Below are positions 47,190 through 58,954 of a stretch of 64,000 nucleotides of DNA, piece by piece. The stretch is from Epiperipatus broadwayi (lineage: Eukaryota > Onychophora > Udeonychophora > Euonychophora > Peripatidae), in NCBI GenBank assembly GCA_028023455.1, contig JAQFVV010000021.1:7904853-7968852 (forward strand), read 5' to 3'. The translations under genes and the position numbers were made by a program. The notes under the pieces were generated by a model. That model had not been told where the DNA came from. It did not search any database and saw only the letters and a list, made by a program, of their open reading frames with translations. Every line of letters begins with the position of its first letter. Within the stretch, counting starts at the first letter, position 1.

Positions 47190-50012
47190 CATGAGTTCCC
47201 AAACTCTTTTTGGCCATAGGGACCCCTTTATCAAAAACTTTTAAAATTGTTGATCCCCTAATCATTTACATTACTTGCTCAAATTAATAATATTTACAGT
47301 ATTTAATATTAAATATTTCATTAGATATCAAACTTTTCACTTTAATCACTTGCAATTAGTGATTGAAAAAGATAAAAGGACTACGAATATGGTATTATCT
47401 TGTGCAACATTTAATATTGAAAACTGCACTAACGAAAATTAAAGCAAAAAAATATGAGCAGAGTTTTTTTTAAATTTTTGACATTTATGAAATAAATATG
47501 TAAATTTAATATAATTACAAATATTGAAATCACTTTATTAAACAGAAAAATAAAGTGAAAAAACCAACACATTCAGACAGAATTGAACATCAACAAAATT
47601 GCAACAAAAATTTTAATCAGAATTATAACAACCCAATAAGAATACCAAATAAATTAGTTTGGAAAAACTAAATTTAATGAGATGGTTGCACCTGGTGATC
47701 TGTCAACAATTTATCTATGTCCAGTCTTAAATTAATGAGCCCATTCTCAAATCTCCACATTCAGTGATATGCAATCGATGTCTGTTCTGAAGCAGGTTTA
47801 AAACCATACTGAATTGTCTTTCTACCATATACGATGATAGAAATGCCAGCAAATGCTTTTGTACAACAGTTCTGCAGCCAATACTTTTAATAACCCTATT
47901 TTAAATTGTACCTTGAGATCCTCATTTATGCTGATGATTATAACCTCATCTTGAAAAATTATATTTGGTTCTACATTATTACTGTATGAATTTATTATAC
48001 AATCTGGTATTTTCAATGATAGAATATCTTAAAATCTAGTTTTGAAATCTAAGTGAAGAAACTCCAAGTGGTTGACATACAGCAAGATGCTTTCTTTTTG
48101 AATTGTGCCTATCTTAAATAAGTTGCAAAACTGGAAAAACTCAGATGTTGCAATATTTTGCTTTAAAACATTAATCTGGCAACAAAAGCTGATATAACCA
48201 ATTTTGCTCTGATGAGATTCAAATTGTCTTCTAGCAGTTCTAAATTAACATTATTAAATTTGCCAAATAAATTGATTAAATAAACAATATCTGTTTTACT
48301 GTTAAATAAATTTTCTTTCAAACTGGAATCCTTGTCTTCCAAAAACTCTAAAACAGATTGATAAAGTACAAAAAAATCTCACCAAATCAATAGAAATCTT
48401 CACTTTCTTTACATAATCGAGTGAACAGTTGAATGTTCAAAGCATTTCTTTGAATTTTATTTACAGCTTTTATAACAAACTGATGCAATTTGTCACTGGG
48501 GTTCTTGGCTATTAAATGTTGCCCATGGATTGTCAGTGAACTGCAAGCACTTCAGGTATGTGTTTTTTCAGATAACTTATGAAATCATGATAATGACCAA
48601 CCATATCTGGTGCTTCATCAGTCACAACAAATATTATATTTGTCAATGGATTTCCCTCAAAAATAGCTCCATTAGATTAAATATTGATTCACCTCTGGTG
48701 TCAGTTTCTAAAGTTTTAGCAAAAAGCAGCTCTCCATGCACTTCCTGAACTTGAATAATGTGAATGTATGCCAGCAACAAAGCTTCATTACCAGATAGTG
48801 TTGAACTGTCCAATTGATAAGGGACATTTTTTTTTTGAAAATGATTACACAAAGAGTTTTCCATGTTGTGTCTCATTTCATAGATGTGTCTTTGAACTGT
48901 GTTATTGCTCAAATGAATTCTTTTTATAATATCTTGTGCAAGTTTGTGGCATACAGTGTTTAATACATCTGCAAGTACAGTATTTAATACCTCTGCAATG
49001 ATTGGTAGAATCAGTTTTTTTCCTATGGTGTATGACTCACCAGACTTCACGATGAGTAGGGGGATATGTTGTACAATGTTCTTAATGCATCATCATTTTG
49101 CTTCAATTATGAAACAAACATATTATCTATCATAGGTTTCTTCAGAATTTTATCTTTAAGTTATTGAAAGTGTGACAAGTCTTTTACTTTTTTGTCAGCG
49201 GGAATTCTGTTCAAGAAATCTACTAGTTTTGATGGCTTCACAACATCATTGTTAAACACTTTTTCACATGTGAGGCACATTGGTAAATGTTTGTTTGATA
49301 ATGACAGGATAAATCATAGCTTCAAATAATCCAAGCTGTTCTGTCTACATTTTTTTGGTTCCATCATATTATTATTATAAGATTTAAAAAAATGTATGAA
49401 CAAACAATTTCAACAACCCTTGTGATAAAAAAAATACAATAAAGTAAATAAACTGTATCCTCTGATTTTCTTTTTTGGACCACTGTTCCTCAATAAATAA
49501 TTATATTCAAAGTTCAAATCACAAATAAGTACATGTTCCATCAAACAACTAATTTATAGTGTTTTATAAAAACATGACCATACAAGACTGATAGGTTCTG
49601 CTAATATTGAATATTGTTGTGTCCCACTGCAAGCAAGTGCAGTCTTGCAACATTTTTTATGCCTGCAATTATTTTGATATGTTCAATAATACAATGCACA
49701 GACATGTTTGTGCTACATGTATTTTCATGTATTCTTATGCGTGGCTTATTTAATGATATATTTTATTTATTTATTTGCAAGTTTGGAATGTAAGTTGTTT
49801 TTACCAAAAAAGTGTTTTTTTTTGGATTATTTTACTTCTTAATTAGGTGCCTATTGGAATTATAGATATTTTGAAGTAACAAACAAATAGCAGTAGTAAA
49901 AGGGTCTATTTTTGCTGTCATCCACTCCCAAATTTTTTTATTGAAACTACCAACTTCTAGAAAGTTCATATCGATCCCAGGGGGTCGATATTGACCACTT
50001 TGGGAATTCTTG
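47190..50012 (-). mobile_element. ZBED5/SCAND3-like hAT transposon
   Basis: Terminal inverted repeats: left CATGAGTTCCCAAA (47190 on), right (reverse complement, from 50012) CAAGAATTCCCAAA; both resemble the CAGNGNTTCCCAAA ends of many hAT elements. The flanking octamers GTTTATCT and GTTATGCA do not match well, so the 8-bp duplication has decayed or the ends are slightly off. The transposase remnant inside is on the minus strand. Confidence 0.7.
47650..49330 (-). pseudogene. hAT transposase pseudogene (ZBED5/SCAND3-like)
   Basis: Minus strand, N to C: near 49290 LPMCLTCEKVFNNDVVKPSK (BED-type C-x2-C; the HxxxxH half is replaced), DLSHFQ, then 49050-48643 with SYTIGKKLILPIIAEVLN, IIKRIHLSNNTVQRHIYEM, YQLDSSTLSGNEALLLAYI and FNLMELFL. 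The family reads QLDESTDISNKAQLL there, so the expected acidic residue in DEST is S. About 48630-48500 gives VTDEAPDM and VLAVHC (family VTDGAPSM...H). About 48360-48240 gives LEFLEDKDSSLKENLF and DIVYLINLFGKFN; 48016-47822 holds IPDCIINSYSNN; about 47820-47690 gives SFMVERQFSMVLNLLQNRH and ITECGDLRM (hAT dimerisation end). Stops and shifts throughout. Dead copy. Confidence 0.85.
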
Positions 50013-50634
50013 GTTATGCAAAAAAGTCCTAATTTACTGCATGTCTAATTTAACAAGACTAATGAGTAATTTTAGGTGTTTATGATGTCTGAGTTTTACA
50101 AAAAGGCAGAAGATAGAATTTACAAATAATTGACAATAATCGACAAACTGTCCTTATCATAGATTGATGATATCAAAAACATACATCAGGACCAAGGTGT
50201 CTTCTGATGATTTTGGATCTGATTGGCAGAGTGACAAAACATTTATTTGTAGTTCTATATGGTTTGGTACAGCTGTATAATGGAAGACTTTGAATCTCAA
50301 GTTCATGGATAATGGTGCAGTTGTCATTTCTGGTGGTCATACTTTTTATAAACTCCTGAGTAATAAACGACTTTATTATGTATTTATTTTTCAATTAAAA
50401 ATGTTATTACATACTTTCAACAAAATTTTCAGGTGCATTGAACACAAAGAAATCACACACACACATGAACAAACAATTTTCTATTGTCAAATGCATTTTT
50501 TGACCAAATCTGAAGGTGCACAAAATATTAGCAAACTTAAAGGAATATTACTTTGGAATATGATAGCATCATGATTTAATGCATATTAGTTTTTTATAAG
50601 AATTTTAATTATATATGCAATGAGCTTTTGAATT
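50013..50634. other. AT-rich spacer between two hAT elements
   Basis: A 94-codon plus frame at 50290-50574 has no recognised similarity and is probably accidental. Confidence 0.45.
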
Positions 50635-50642
50635 GCTTAGCT
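50635..50642. repeat. 8-bp target-site duplication, left (GCTTAGCT)
   Basis: Identical to 53738-53745 on the other side of the hAT element. Eight base pairs is the hAT hallmark. Confidence 0.9.
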
Positions 50643-53600
50643 CAAGCATGTCAAACTGGTGGCCCACGGGCTGCATGCAGCCCTTGAAAGGATTTTTCAT
50701 GGCCCACGACTAAGATGCTATGCAATAAAATGAAAACAGAATGATATGTTGCAAACAATAAATTAATTTTTTAAAAAAAGCTCTTATATTTAATTGCATG
50801 AACTAAAATATATACAGTAATTGTTGTCTACCTACATAGCTAATTTATAATTCTCGGTTACATGCATAGCTAAATATTTTTGATGACATGCCTTTATGAT
50901 GATGAAGCATTTGAGATATGTGAATACCAAAGCTGGCAATGTTAATAATGTGCTGCTGTGCTTTTGAGAACAAAAACACATTAGCCAGCTATTCATGCCA
51001 CCAATGTAGCAATCCTATCTGCAGATGTTGGGTTTTTCTTAGAAATGTAACAAAAGGCAGTTGCGCTAGTTTCTTTATCCGGATTGATGTGTTAAAAATT
51101 TGCGGGTTGTTTCCTTTTATAACTCATTGAAAAAATATAAGTAAATTGCTATATCTGAGAGTTTCTACCTTTCTGAAACTAGTCAGACAGCATAAGAAAT
51201 AATGAACATGCATTTGACATTTTGTTATATAATATTTTAATTATAATCAAACATGAGAAACAATATTTTACATATAAGTTAGTAACAATTACAATTCAGT
51301 TTGAAAAACACTAAAAGTTCTACAATTTTACCAGTCTATGTTCGGCTGTGGGGAATTTTAGTGGCTTCAACTATTTCTAATCTACGGCCTTATGCACAAC
51401 TTTCTTCTTTGTCACATCTCTATCTTAATTACTCCATGCTGGGAAGTCTGGACTCAGAGAGAGAGAGAAAACAATCCGTACCTTTTATAGCTACCTCCAT
51501 TTATTGAGCATAATTCCAGGAGCGACAATTGATAGCAGCGCTCTCTTTACATTTAAATACTAGAGTAGCATTAAACTTTTACGAAGCGTATTTAGCATAA
51601 ACGTAGTTGCAATTTTTAAAATTTTTAAAATTTAAATCTAAAGCTCTATTTTTATTACAGAAAAAGCCACTTCCAATGCTAAATAAAAAATGAAAGATAG
51701 ATGACGAGGAAAGAAAATTTGAAGAAAGTTGGGAGCTGAATTATTTTTGTGTGGAAGTGAACAATAAGATTACATGCTTAATTTGCAAAGAAACTATTAG
51801 TGTTGCTAAAGAATACAATATTAAGTGACATTACAGTGCTAATCACGAAAAAAATTTTTCGTGTTTTGAAGCTAAAGTAAGAGAAGAAAAATTAAAAACA
51901 ATGAACAATTCATTAAGTAGCCAGCAAGGAGTGCTTACAAAATTTATAAAAAGTAATGAATCAGTAACAAGAGCTAGTTATGAAATAAGCTATTTATTAG
52001 CAAAACATTCAAAATCATTCACCGATGGTCCTTTAATCAAGGAATGTATGATAAAAGCTGCCAAATTTGTCTGTCCAGAAAAAGTACAAGCATTTCGAGA
52101 CATCTCATTATCAAGAAATATGGTGGAAGATAGATTTACTGAAATGGCAGATGACATCACTTCGCAACTGTAGGAAATATCTACCAAAATCCAGTTTTTT
52201 CAATTGCAATTGATGAAAGTACAGATATAAGAGATATTGCACAAGTTGCTGTTTTTTTTCGTGGTTGCGATAATAACATGAGGATCACTGAAGAATTGTT
52301 GGAATTCATCCCTCTTCACAGAACAACAACTGGTGAAGATATTTTTGATGCCGTATAAAGCATTTTAGAAAAACTTAACTTGCCTCTTGACAAGCTTGTT
52401 TCTGTTACAACTGATGGTGCTAAATCGATGGCAGGTGAAACTAAAGGTTTTGCATCATGACTAGCAAGGAAATTACAAGATGAATATCCAGATAAACCGA
52501 AAATCAAAGCTTTTCATTGCCTCATTCACCAACAAGTTCTCTGTTTAAAATTATTAAAAATGGACCAAGTATTTAAAACAGTTACAAAGATAGTCAACTT
52601 TATTTGATCAAGAGTGCTTAACCATCACCAATTTACTTCGTTCCTTAAAGATTTAGAATCTGAATTCGAAGATCTTTCTTATTACACAGAAGTTCGTTGG
52701 TTGTCCTGCAACAATGTCTTAAAGAGCTTCTATCTGCTTTTGGAGGAAATAATATTATTTTTTGAAATGAAAGATGAAAACAATGAAAATATATCAATTA
52801 TAAAAGATCCATTGTGGGTACAAGACCTAGCATTTGTAATAGACATTACAGGCTATCTGAATAATCTTAATATTACATTGCAAGGCAAAAATCAATTGAT
52901 AACAAATATGTACGATGCAGTTGCAAGCTTTGTACAAAAGCTGAATTTGTTTAAAAATTATTTGCAAAAGAATGTTTTGATGTATTTTCCTATGTGTGAG
53001 CAGTTAAAAGCACAAAATCAAAGTTGCTAGTTTTCACAACACTCTGCAAAAATTGAAAAAATAAAAGACGAATTTGATAAACGTTTTGATGATTTCAAGG
53101 AGTTCAAAGAAATTTTTTTTCTTTTCACAGGACCATTTGCCTTTGAAGTTGAAAAAGCTCTGACTTCGATACAACTGGAATTAATTGATTTCCAGAATGA
53201 TTCGATTTTAAAAACCAAATATCGAGAAGTAGGAACTCCCAAAATATATTCTTATTTAGGTGAAAGATACCCAGAAATTAAAAAATTTGCTGCACAAATT
53301 TTAAGCTTTTTTGGAAGTACATACTTATGTGAGCAATTATTTTCATGCATGAAATTAAGTAAAACAGCTTACAGATCAAGATTAACTGATAAACATCTAT
53401 CTGTCATAATGAAAATTGCTTGTTCTCAGTCTTTGAATCCAGATATTGAAAAACTAGTAGGAGGAAAATGCTGGCAAGTTTCCGGTAAAAACAATAAATT
53501 GTAGTTTTATAAATATGTAATCAGATAAAATAAATGTTTAAATAAAAGCAATACTATATCAATTGAATATTATTGAACTGAATTCACTAAACTACATAAT

Positions 53601-53737
53601 ATGCTTTAATTACCCTATCTATATTCCTGCATTAACACTTCAAAATACAATTTTAAGAAAATTTGTGTGATGTGGCCCATGAGAATCTTACCAGTGGCAT
53701 AAAATGGCCCACTGTTTGAATGAGTTTGACACGCCTG
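50643..53737 (+). mobile_element. Complete hAT transposon (GTF2IRD2/ZBED-like), 3,095 bp
   Basis: The left end CAAGCATGTCAAACT and right end (reverse complement) CAGGCGTGTCAAACT are inverted repeats matching 13 of 15. Sub-terminal GTGGCCCACGGGC on the left has a counterpart GGGCCATT on the right strand. A perfect 8-bp duplication GCTTAGCT flanks it. The transposase gene lies inside on the plus strand and is nearly full length. Clean ends and duplication show a simple, fairly young insertion compared with the other transposons here. Confidence 0.9.
51690..53504 (+). pseudogene. hAT transposase pseudogene (GTF2IRD2/ZBED-like), about 600 codons
   Basis: About 51711-51850: RKFEESWELNYFCVEV, CLICKETISVAKEYNIK, a stop, HYSANHEKNF: a BED-like zinc finger (C-x2-C, H-x4-H). 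51901-52173: VLTKFIKSNESVTRASYEIS, FTDGPLIKECMIKAAKFVCP, ISLSRNMVEDRFTEMADDI. After a frameshift: SIAIDESTDIRDIAQVAVFF (catalytic D), VTTDGAKSMAGETKGF, KAFHCLIHQQVLC, YYTEVRWLSCNNVLKSF, KDPLWVQDLAFVIDITGYLN. The end, up to 53504, has FFGSTYLCEQLFSCMKLSK (catalytic E and dimerisation block) and SRLTDKHLSVIMKIACSQS. About five stops and one or two shifts; no large deletion. Family knowledge: a cut-and-paste transposase of the hAT type. Start inferred from homology; no clean ATG. Confidence 0.9.
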
Positions 53738-53745
53738 GCTTAGCT
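53738..53745. repeat. 8-bp target-site duplication, right (GCTTAGCT)
   Basis: Partner of 50635-50642; fixes the right end of the hAT at 53737. Confidence 0.9.
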
Positions 53746-55126
53746 ATTATGTATTTGTAAATTCCTTAACTTGATACCTAGAAATTCTGTTTATATAAAT
53801 CAAACCTATTAATAATTTTTTAACATGTTTCTATGAAATAAATTTTCTAAAAATTTGTACATGTCTTAGATATAGGTGATAACACAATATAAATATGTCA
53901 ATATTTCAGAGTTGCCCCAACTAACAGCATTGGTGCACTGAATTTCAAACAATGCTGATATTGGTTCGGTAAATTTTCAGAAGTGCACAATAAATGATGA
54001 TATATAATTTAAAATACATTTCCATGGAATGTCATGACTACTTGACTAAAAAGCAGTGATACCAAACATAAACGGAAAGAGGCCAGTACATATCATGAGA
54101 GATAAAAATGCTATTAACAAGAAAGACTCATGCACTATTCTCTCTATAAATGGTCTATTTAAGCAAATAATTAGCTATTCAATTATGCTAATTATCCATT
54201 TACACTTCTTTAATAAAGCTGGCAATCTTCTTTTCTCTGTCAATTGCCATGACCATGACTAATATAACTTAGTAGAAAATGCACTAAGCAAAAATTAAGA
54301 ACTTTATTCACATTTTAAGTATATCTCATATACTTTTTTGCATACAATTATTTTTCATATTATATTTCTAGAGATATTGCATATTAAAATTTTCAATGTT
54401 ACAATTATAGTTAATTAAAATGGAAAGAAAACAACGTGAAGAATAAAACTTTAATTTTTTCTTCATTGTTTAATTAAAAAGTTGCTTTTTAAAATATTAC
54501 CTTCATAAACATAAACAGTTCATAAAATATTTTTAATATCTGCAAATTTCTTTCCAAATACTGGAAAAACAATAACCTTGCTTATATTCCTAATTTTTAA
54601 ATTTGAATATGAAGAGTTACAAAAAATAATTTGCAAAATATCTGAATAATAAAAAGTAAAAAATAATATATATATATACAAAGATATTTTCTAAATATAC
54701 TTTTGTTTAATTTGATGAATAATGTATTAAAAATCAAGTATAATTTTAATAACTAAATTAATTAATTTATGTTTGCTTTGTGTTGTTGTTTTTTTAGTTA
54801 CATATAACAACCAAAATTTAATCATGAGTAATTGGATTAATTTATGTTCAGTCCATGCTTTTCTTTCAAATTAAATATAACAGCCAAAATTGTGGTTGAA
54901 GAATATATATATATATGATTTTTAGTGCATTACTGATCAAAATAAATCAAAGTGTTTTTATAAAATATTTTTCGTATAAATTATTTATTTGTTTAGTATT
55001 TAGATATTTTGCAAAAGACTTGTTACACTCAAATATATAAATTAACAAACAAAATAATGTTGATATGTTTCCTGTATTTGAAATGAATGGCATGTTTAAA
55101 ATATTTTACAATATTTTTGTATTTAT
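53746..55126. other. AT-rich sequence, nothing recognised
   Basis: The short frame at 54056-54262 has no known similarity. Confidence 0.45.
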
Positions 55127-55256
55127 AAAGACAAAACTTGTCAAGCCTTGGTGGTCGAGAGGTCAGCGACATCTGCTTTACAAGCAGTTGTCCCGGGTTA
55201 GCGGGTTCGCTTCCTGGCTGATGCTATGACACATGAGAAAAAAAAAGACAAAACTT
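55127..55256 (+). mobile_element. tRNA-derived SINE, copy 5, with target-site duplication
   Basis: Element about 55140-55243: GTCAAGCCTTGGTGGTCGAG head with box A (GGTGGTCGAGAGGTCAG), anticodon arm CTGC-TTTACAA-GCAG (TAC, tRNA-Val-like), box B GGGTTCGCTTCCTGG, tail GATGCTATGACACATGAG and an A run. A 13-bp duplication AAAGACAAAACTT flanks it exactly (55127-55139 and 55244-55256). That is a textbook product of LINE-driven target-primed reverse transcription. It is the best-preserved copy here. Confidence 0.9.
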
Positions 55257-55974
55257 TTACAAAGGCAAGTTTTAGTTAAACAATCCAGAGAAATTAAGTT
55301 TTCACCTCTTTTTATTTTCTTTATATTTTAATTGATTGAAAACCCTTTTTAATAGCTCTTAATAGGAAAGTAAAACAAAGAGTGAAATTTTGCCCAAATT
55401 CACACCATTCTGCTATTATTAACAAATCATATTGAGTAAGAACTACCTTTTTCTTAAATGTTCTCCTATGAGAAGCTGTTTGCGCATCCTTAACTCAAAA
55501 TGGATTACTTAATTAAAGGATGTTTTGTTTTTTTATTTATTTTGTATAGGTTTTTTCAGTGTTGTTTGAGTTCTTGTTATCATGATTATAAACAAATTAA
55601 GCCACTTTTAAGAATAGAGAATACATATACCACATAGATTTTAAAATAATAATTTATAAACATGGTTTACTATAAAAACAGATATTTTCCAGAAATAAAA
55701 TCGTAGTTTCAAGAGCTAAACGTTTCTGAATTAATACTCAGCTAAATAAAGCATATAAAAATCCCCATAGTTTAGTCAGTTAATTATAATTGCTTTGCGT
55801 AACCTCCATTTGATTAGTTGAGTGTCACATGACCACCAGAGCAAATAAGTCTGTGGTTAATTTAATATTATTTTCTGATGCAATGAAATTGTAATAATGA
55901 TTTTAATTGAAGCTCGTTTTATATATGTTTAATTCTATTAATCAATACTAGTATATTATAAATACTTAACTTTA
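55257..55974. other. AT-rich sequence, nothing recognised
   Basis: No feature supported. Confidence 0.5.
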
Positions 55975-56270
55975 AGATTAAAGGGAATTTGAACTCAGAC
56001 TTTCAAGCTTCCTTCAGATGTCCACTCCATCTTATATAACCAAAAACATGACCACACACATGTGAAGAAGATAAATAATCTCCAATATGCATATTTCATG
56101 CTTAAACAGCACTCATCAGTTGGTCCAGATCATCACTCCCACACACACATATATATAATCAGTGCTCGGTTTATATTAAGATAGCAAATCTTCAAACTTT
56201 AGTGATCATACTTCATATTTCTCCACTCTCCAACTCTTGAGCTATCCATACCATTGAATTTAATATGTAT
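55975..56270 (-). mobile_element. Family A repeat (copy A11)
   Basis: Minus-strand unit in the usual order: tRNA-like end (GGGAATTTGAACTCAGACTT complement side), TAAATAATCTCCAATA block, hammerhead, ATCACTCCCACACACACAT lead, AAACTTTAGTGATCATACTTC block and a CATACCATTGAATT end. Confidence 0.75.
56075..56137 (-). ncRNA. Hammerhead ribozyme motif, family A (copy A11), core intact
   Basis: Minus strand: CUGAUGA (complement of 56113-56119), stem II GUGCU/AGCAU with loop GUUUA, GAAA (complement of 56094-56097), a loopless self-complementary stem III AUAUGCAUAU, NUH-type triplet, then UUGG pairing with CCAA upstream. All core bases are present. Confidence 0.7.
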
Positions 56271-57035
56271 TTTAATATCCACTTTATGTATATGTGTGTT
56301 AAACCTGGAATAGAACGTTACACGTTAAATGATTTGTTGAATGTGATAATAGAGTAGATTTCATGTGAACTGATTTGATTGGTTGCATATTTCCAGCCAA
56401 TGTAGTGCTTAATCATTGCTGTAGAATATGTATTTACTTTTTGAAAAATAGATCATAATATCAGAATGAATTCAAGTACAGACTACTCCTTCACATCCAT
56501 GGATTTACTATTCACAATTTAATTACCTACAATTAAAAAAGAGGTGAATAAAAAATATTTGCCAATTCAAATTATTAAATGTTACATGTGTGCCCACTGG
56601 TATGAGTCCCATAATAAATCAGTCAGCCATTTGTTTATCAAGTGTCTTCACTCCATTATGCAGTCACTTTTAAAGCAGCAACAGCTATGAATATAGTGCT
56701 TGTCACTGAAAGTCACCCACCTTAATAAAATAATGAAGAGAAAGAGGGGTAAAAACCTGCCTTTGTCAAGCATATTCACATACATATGCAAAATAATTCT
56801 ATATTTATTACCATAATATATTTTTTTTATTTTTATAAAAGCTGCATTATTTCATTTTTTGTTAATTTATTTTTGCTCAAGATCTAAATGTATATATTTT
56901 TAAAATCATAATTGCATTATAGGTCTAAGAACATATGTTAAACATGTATATTATATCATGTTTGCTATTAACCCCTGATTCATGAAACAAATGTAGTGGT
57001 TGTTAAAAAAGGGGGTGAGGGAAGGCTATTATAGA
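56271..57035. other. AT-rich sequence, nothing recognised
   Basis: No feature supported. Confidence 0.5.
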
Positions 57036-57302
57036 CAGTTATATATTATAGCTTTGCAGGATTGGGTGCAGTTGTATAGTGTCATTCTCTAGAGAGTAAA
57101 GTTCTCAGATCATTTCTAGATTTAATACTTCCCACACTCAATATGAATTTCTGAACAATAAAGCTGATTGATTATTATCAGCCATGCAAGGTTTAGTGCA
57201 GAGGTTAAGTGCCACTCTCTGGAGCACATGGCTCTCAAAACAGTTCCAGATTGAGCACACTTCTCATACCCAAATTTTTTATGAATTTTTAAACAATAAA
57301 TA
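57036..57302 (+). mobile_element. Family F tRNA-like SINE, two tandem monomers
   Basis: Two units (about 57045-57165 and 57170-57302), each with GGNTTNGTGCAGNGGTTAAG (box A-like), a CTCTGGAGCAnANGGCTCTC middle and an end TTCTGAACAATAAA. The family recurs at 57735-57992 (two units) and 58955-59070 (one). Box A is fair and box B weak; likely a tRNA-derived SINE that spread as dimers. Confidence 0.6.
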
Positions 57303-57414
57303 TCAAGCGTTGTTAGCCAAGAGGTCATCACAGCCGCCTTGCAAGCAAGTAGTTGGTTGCAGATGATTGTGAGTTCGCGTCCCAGCTGATGCTATGACAT
57401 ATGAGAAAAAAAAG
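57303..57414 (+). mobile_element. tRNA-derived SINE, copy 6
   Basis: TCAAGCGTTGTTAGCCAAGA (head plus box A), anticodon arm with CTTGCAAG (TGC, Ala-like loop), box B GAGTTCGCGTCCCAG, tail GATGCTATGACATATGAG and an A run. It inserted directly behind the family F dimer, at the A-rich AATAAATA tail. Confidence 0.85.
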
Positions 57415-57419
57415 ACATT

Positions 57420-57730
57420 TGATTCTTTATGAAGTATTATAACATTATCTTTCTTATTGCATTGCCAAATCCATATAACATTAATATCATCTATGTTCTT
57501 TATTACTTTTTACAATGCTTTATTCACAACCCACTATTGACAGTTTCGATTACACCAGCAATCTTCTTGAGAACCATAACAAACACAATACAAATACATG
57601 AGTACAAATATACATGAACATATAATTTTACTTGATTACAAGATATAATATATATAGAAGGTAAAATTATATGTTCATGTATATTTATATTCATGTATTT
57701 GTATTGTGTTTGTTATATTTCTGAAGAGAT
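57420..57730. repeat. Family D repeat with hammerhead-like hairpin and foldback end
   Basis: Minus strand near 57565-57520: CUCAAGA, A, GAUU-GCUGGUGU-AAUC hairpin, GAAA, CUGUC. The hairpin and GAAA are kept but the core C-U-G is C-U-C. About 57575-57645 and 57655-57725 are inverted arms (AAACACAATACAAATACATG against CATGTATTTGTATTGTGTTT). Same family as 1.7 and 3.1 kb. Confidence 0.55.
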
Positions 57731-57734
57731 TTGA

Positions 57735-57992
57735 TTATTATAAGCCTTGCGTGGTTTAGTGCAGTGGTAATGTGTCAGATTCTGAGCATAAGGTTTTCAA
57801 ATCGATTCTAATTCCAGTACTTCCGGCCCTCAAACTTCTTATTAACTTCTGAGCCATAAATTCATTTGATTATTATAAGCCCTTCATGATTTAGTTTAGT
57901 GGTAATGTATTAGTCACTGGAGCATAAGATTCTCAAATCGATTACAGTTCCGATACTTCTGGCCCTGAACTTTTTACTAACTCTCGAGCGTT
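57735..57992 (+). mobile_element. Family F tRNA-like SINE, two further tandem monomers
   Basis: Units about 57735-57862 and 57868-57990, each with TTTAGTGCAGTGGTAATGT-like box A, AAATCGATT middle and a TTCTGGCCCT...CTCGAGC-type end. They match the dimer at 57036-57302. Confidence 0.6.
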
Positions 57993-58594
57993 TATTTATT
58001 TATAAAAAAAAAATAATTATTAAATAAAAAATTCAACTATTTACATTTCTCTCCTCTTCTGGGATAAATTGTTTTTCTATTTTGTTAAATCTCTGTTGAT
58101 TCCTTTTTAAAGAAAAAAAAATATGAAAATTAAAAATGTTAAACATGTACACTGATTAAAAATTAAATTTACGATGAATAAACACTCTTTTGAAAAATTA
58201 AAATCAACTTTTCAAAATGATTAAACTACGACCTAAAGTTATTTTACAATTTAAAATCAAAATAACGTTCACGTTTCGTTTATTTTTAGGTTTTTTGTTG
58301 TTTTATTGGTATTGCAATGTTATTGACTAAATTTAATATTTAAAATATTTCAAAGCAATAGGAAATCTTAGAAAATCCAAGATATTTCATTCCCAGATTA
58401 TTTGATATGCTCATTGGATATTCTTTGTTCTTTCCACAAATGTTATTGTAAATATAGTTTTTTTAAAAAGAGCAGGATTAAATGATGTAGTAACCAACGG
58501 AAATAAGATTGAAAACTTGACTAAAAATATTTATTGTAATTTAAAAAAAAAGAAAATATTTTTCTTTATACATGCACACAATAAGGTATCTGCT
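57993..58594. other. AT-rich sequence, nothing recognised
   Basis: No feature supported. Confidence 0.5.
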
Positions 58595-58775
58595 GCATAT
58601 ATATATACTTCCACTAGATTATGTTTTGGGCCAACTGATGAATGCTTTTTCTGCGCGAAATATGTATATTGGGAATCATGTATCTTTTTTGTATGTGTGT
58701 GGACATGTGTATCGGTTGCCTGAGATGGAGTGATGGACAAATAGACTAACAAATCCTACGTTCAAATCCCTACTT
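58595..58775 (+). mobile_element. Family A repeat (copy A12) with clear tRNA-like part
   Basis: TATATATATACTTCC lead, hammerhead, then GTTGCCTGAGATGGAGTG (box A-like, 58715-58732) and CGTTCAAATCCC (box B-like, 58759-58770). The spacing of about 50 bp between boxes fits a long-variable-arm tRNA such as Leu or Ser. It is the clearest view of the pol III-like signal joined to the ribozyme. Confidence 0.7.
58622..58680 (+). ncRNA. Hammerhead ribozyme motif, family A (copy A12)
   Basis: CUGAUGA at 58635-58641, stem II UGC/GCG (with a wobble) around a U-rich loop, GAAA at 58657-58660, UAUGUAUA then UUGGG pairing with CCAA before the core. All core bases are present but stem II is weak. Confidence 0.6.
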
Positions 58776-58954
58776 TAATTTTTATCTTTAAAAATATCAA
58801 ACAATGAATATTTTGTCCTCATCTTAATAGTAATTAATATCTCAAACTAGTCCTTGCAATCTAAGGTTGTCTTCTTTCTTATTCTACAATTGTCTTATTG
58901 CAATTGTTAGTTAGTGGTAAAAAATATACCCTATTCAATGTTAAAATAACTCTC

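Noticed and set aside
53027-53242. 71-codon reverse-strand frame
   Set aside because: Shadow of the hAT transposase on the plus strand.
55140-55215. Possible functional tRNA gene
   Set aside because: Box A, anticodon arm and box B are present, but the acceptor stem does not close, there is an insertion before the T-arm, and the 13-bp duplication plus A tail mark it as a SINE.
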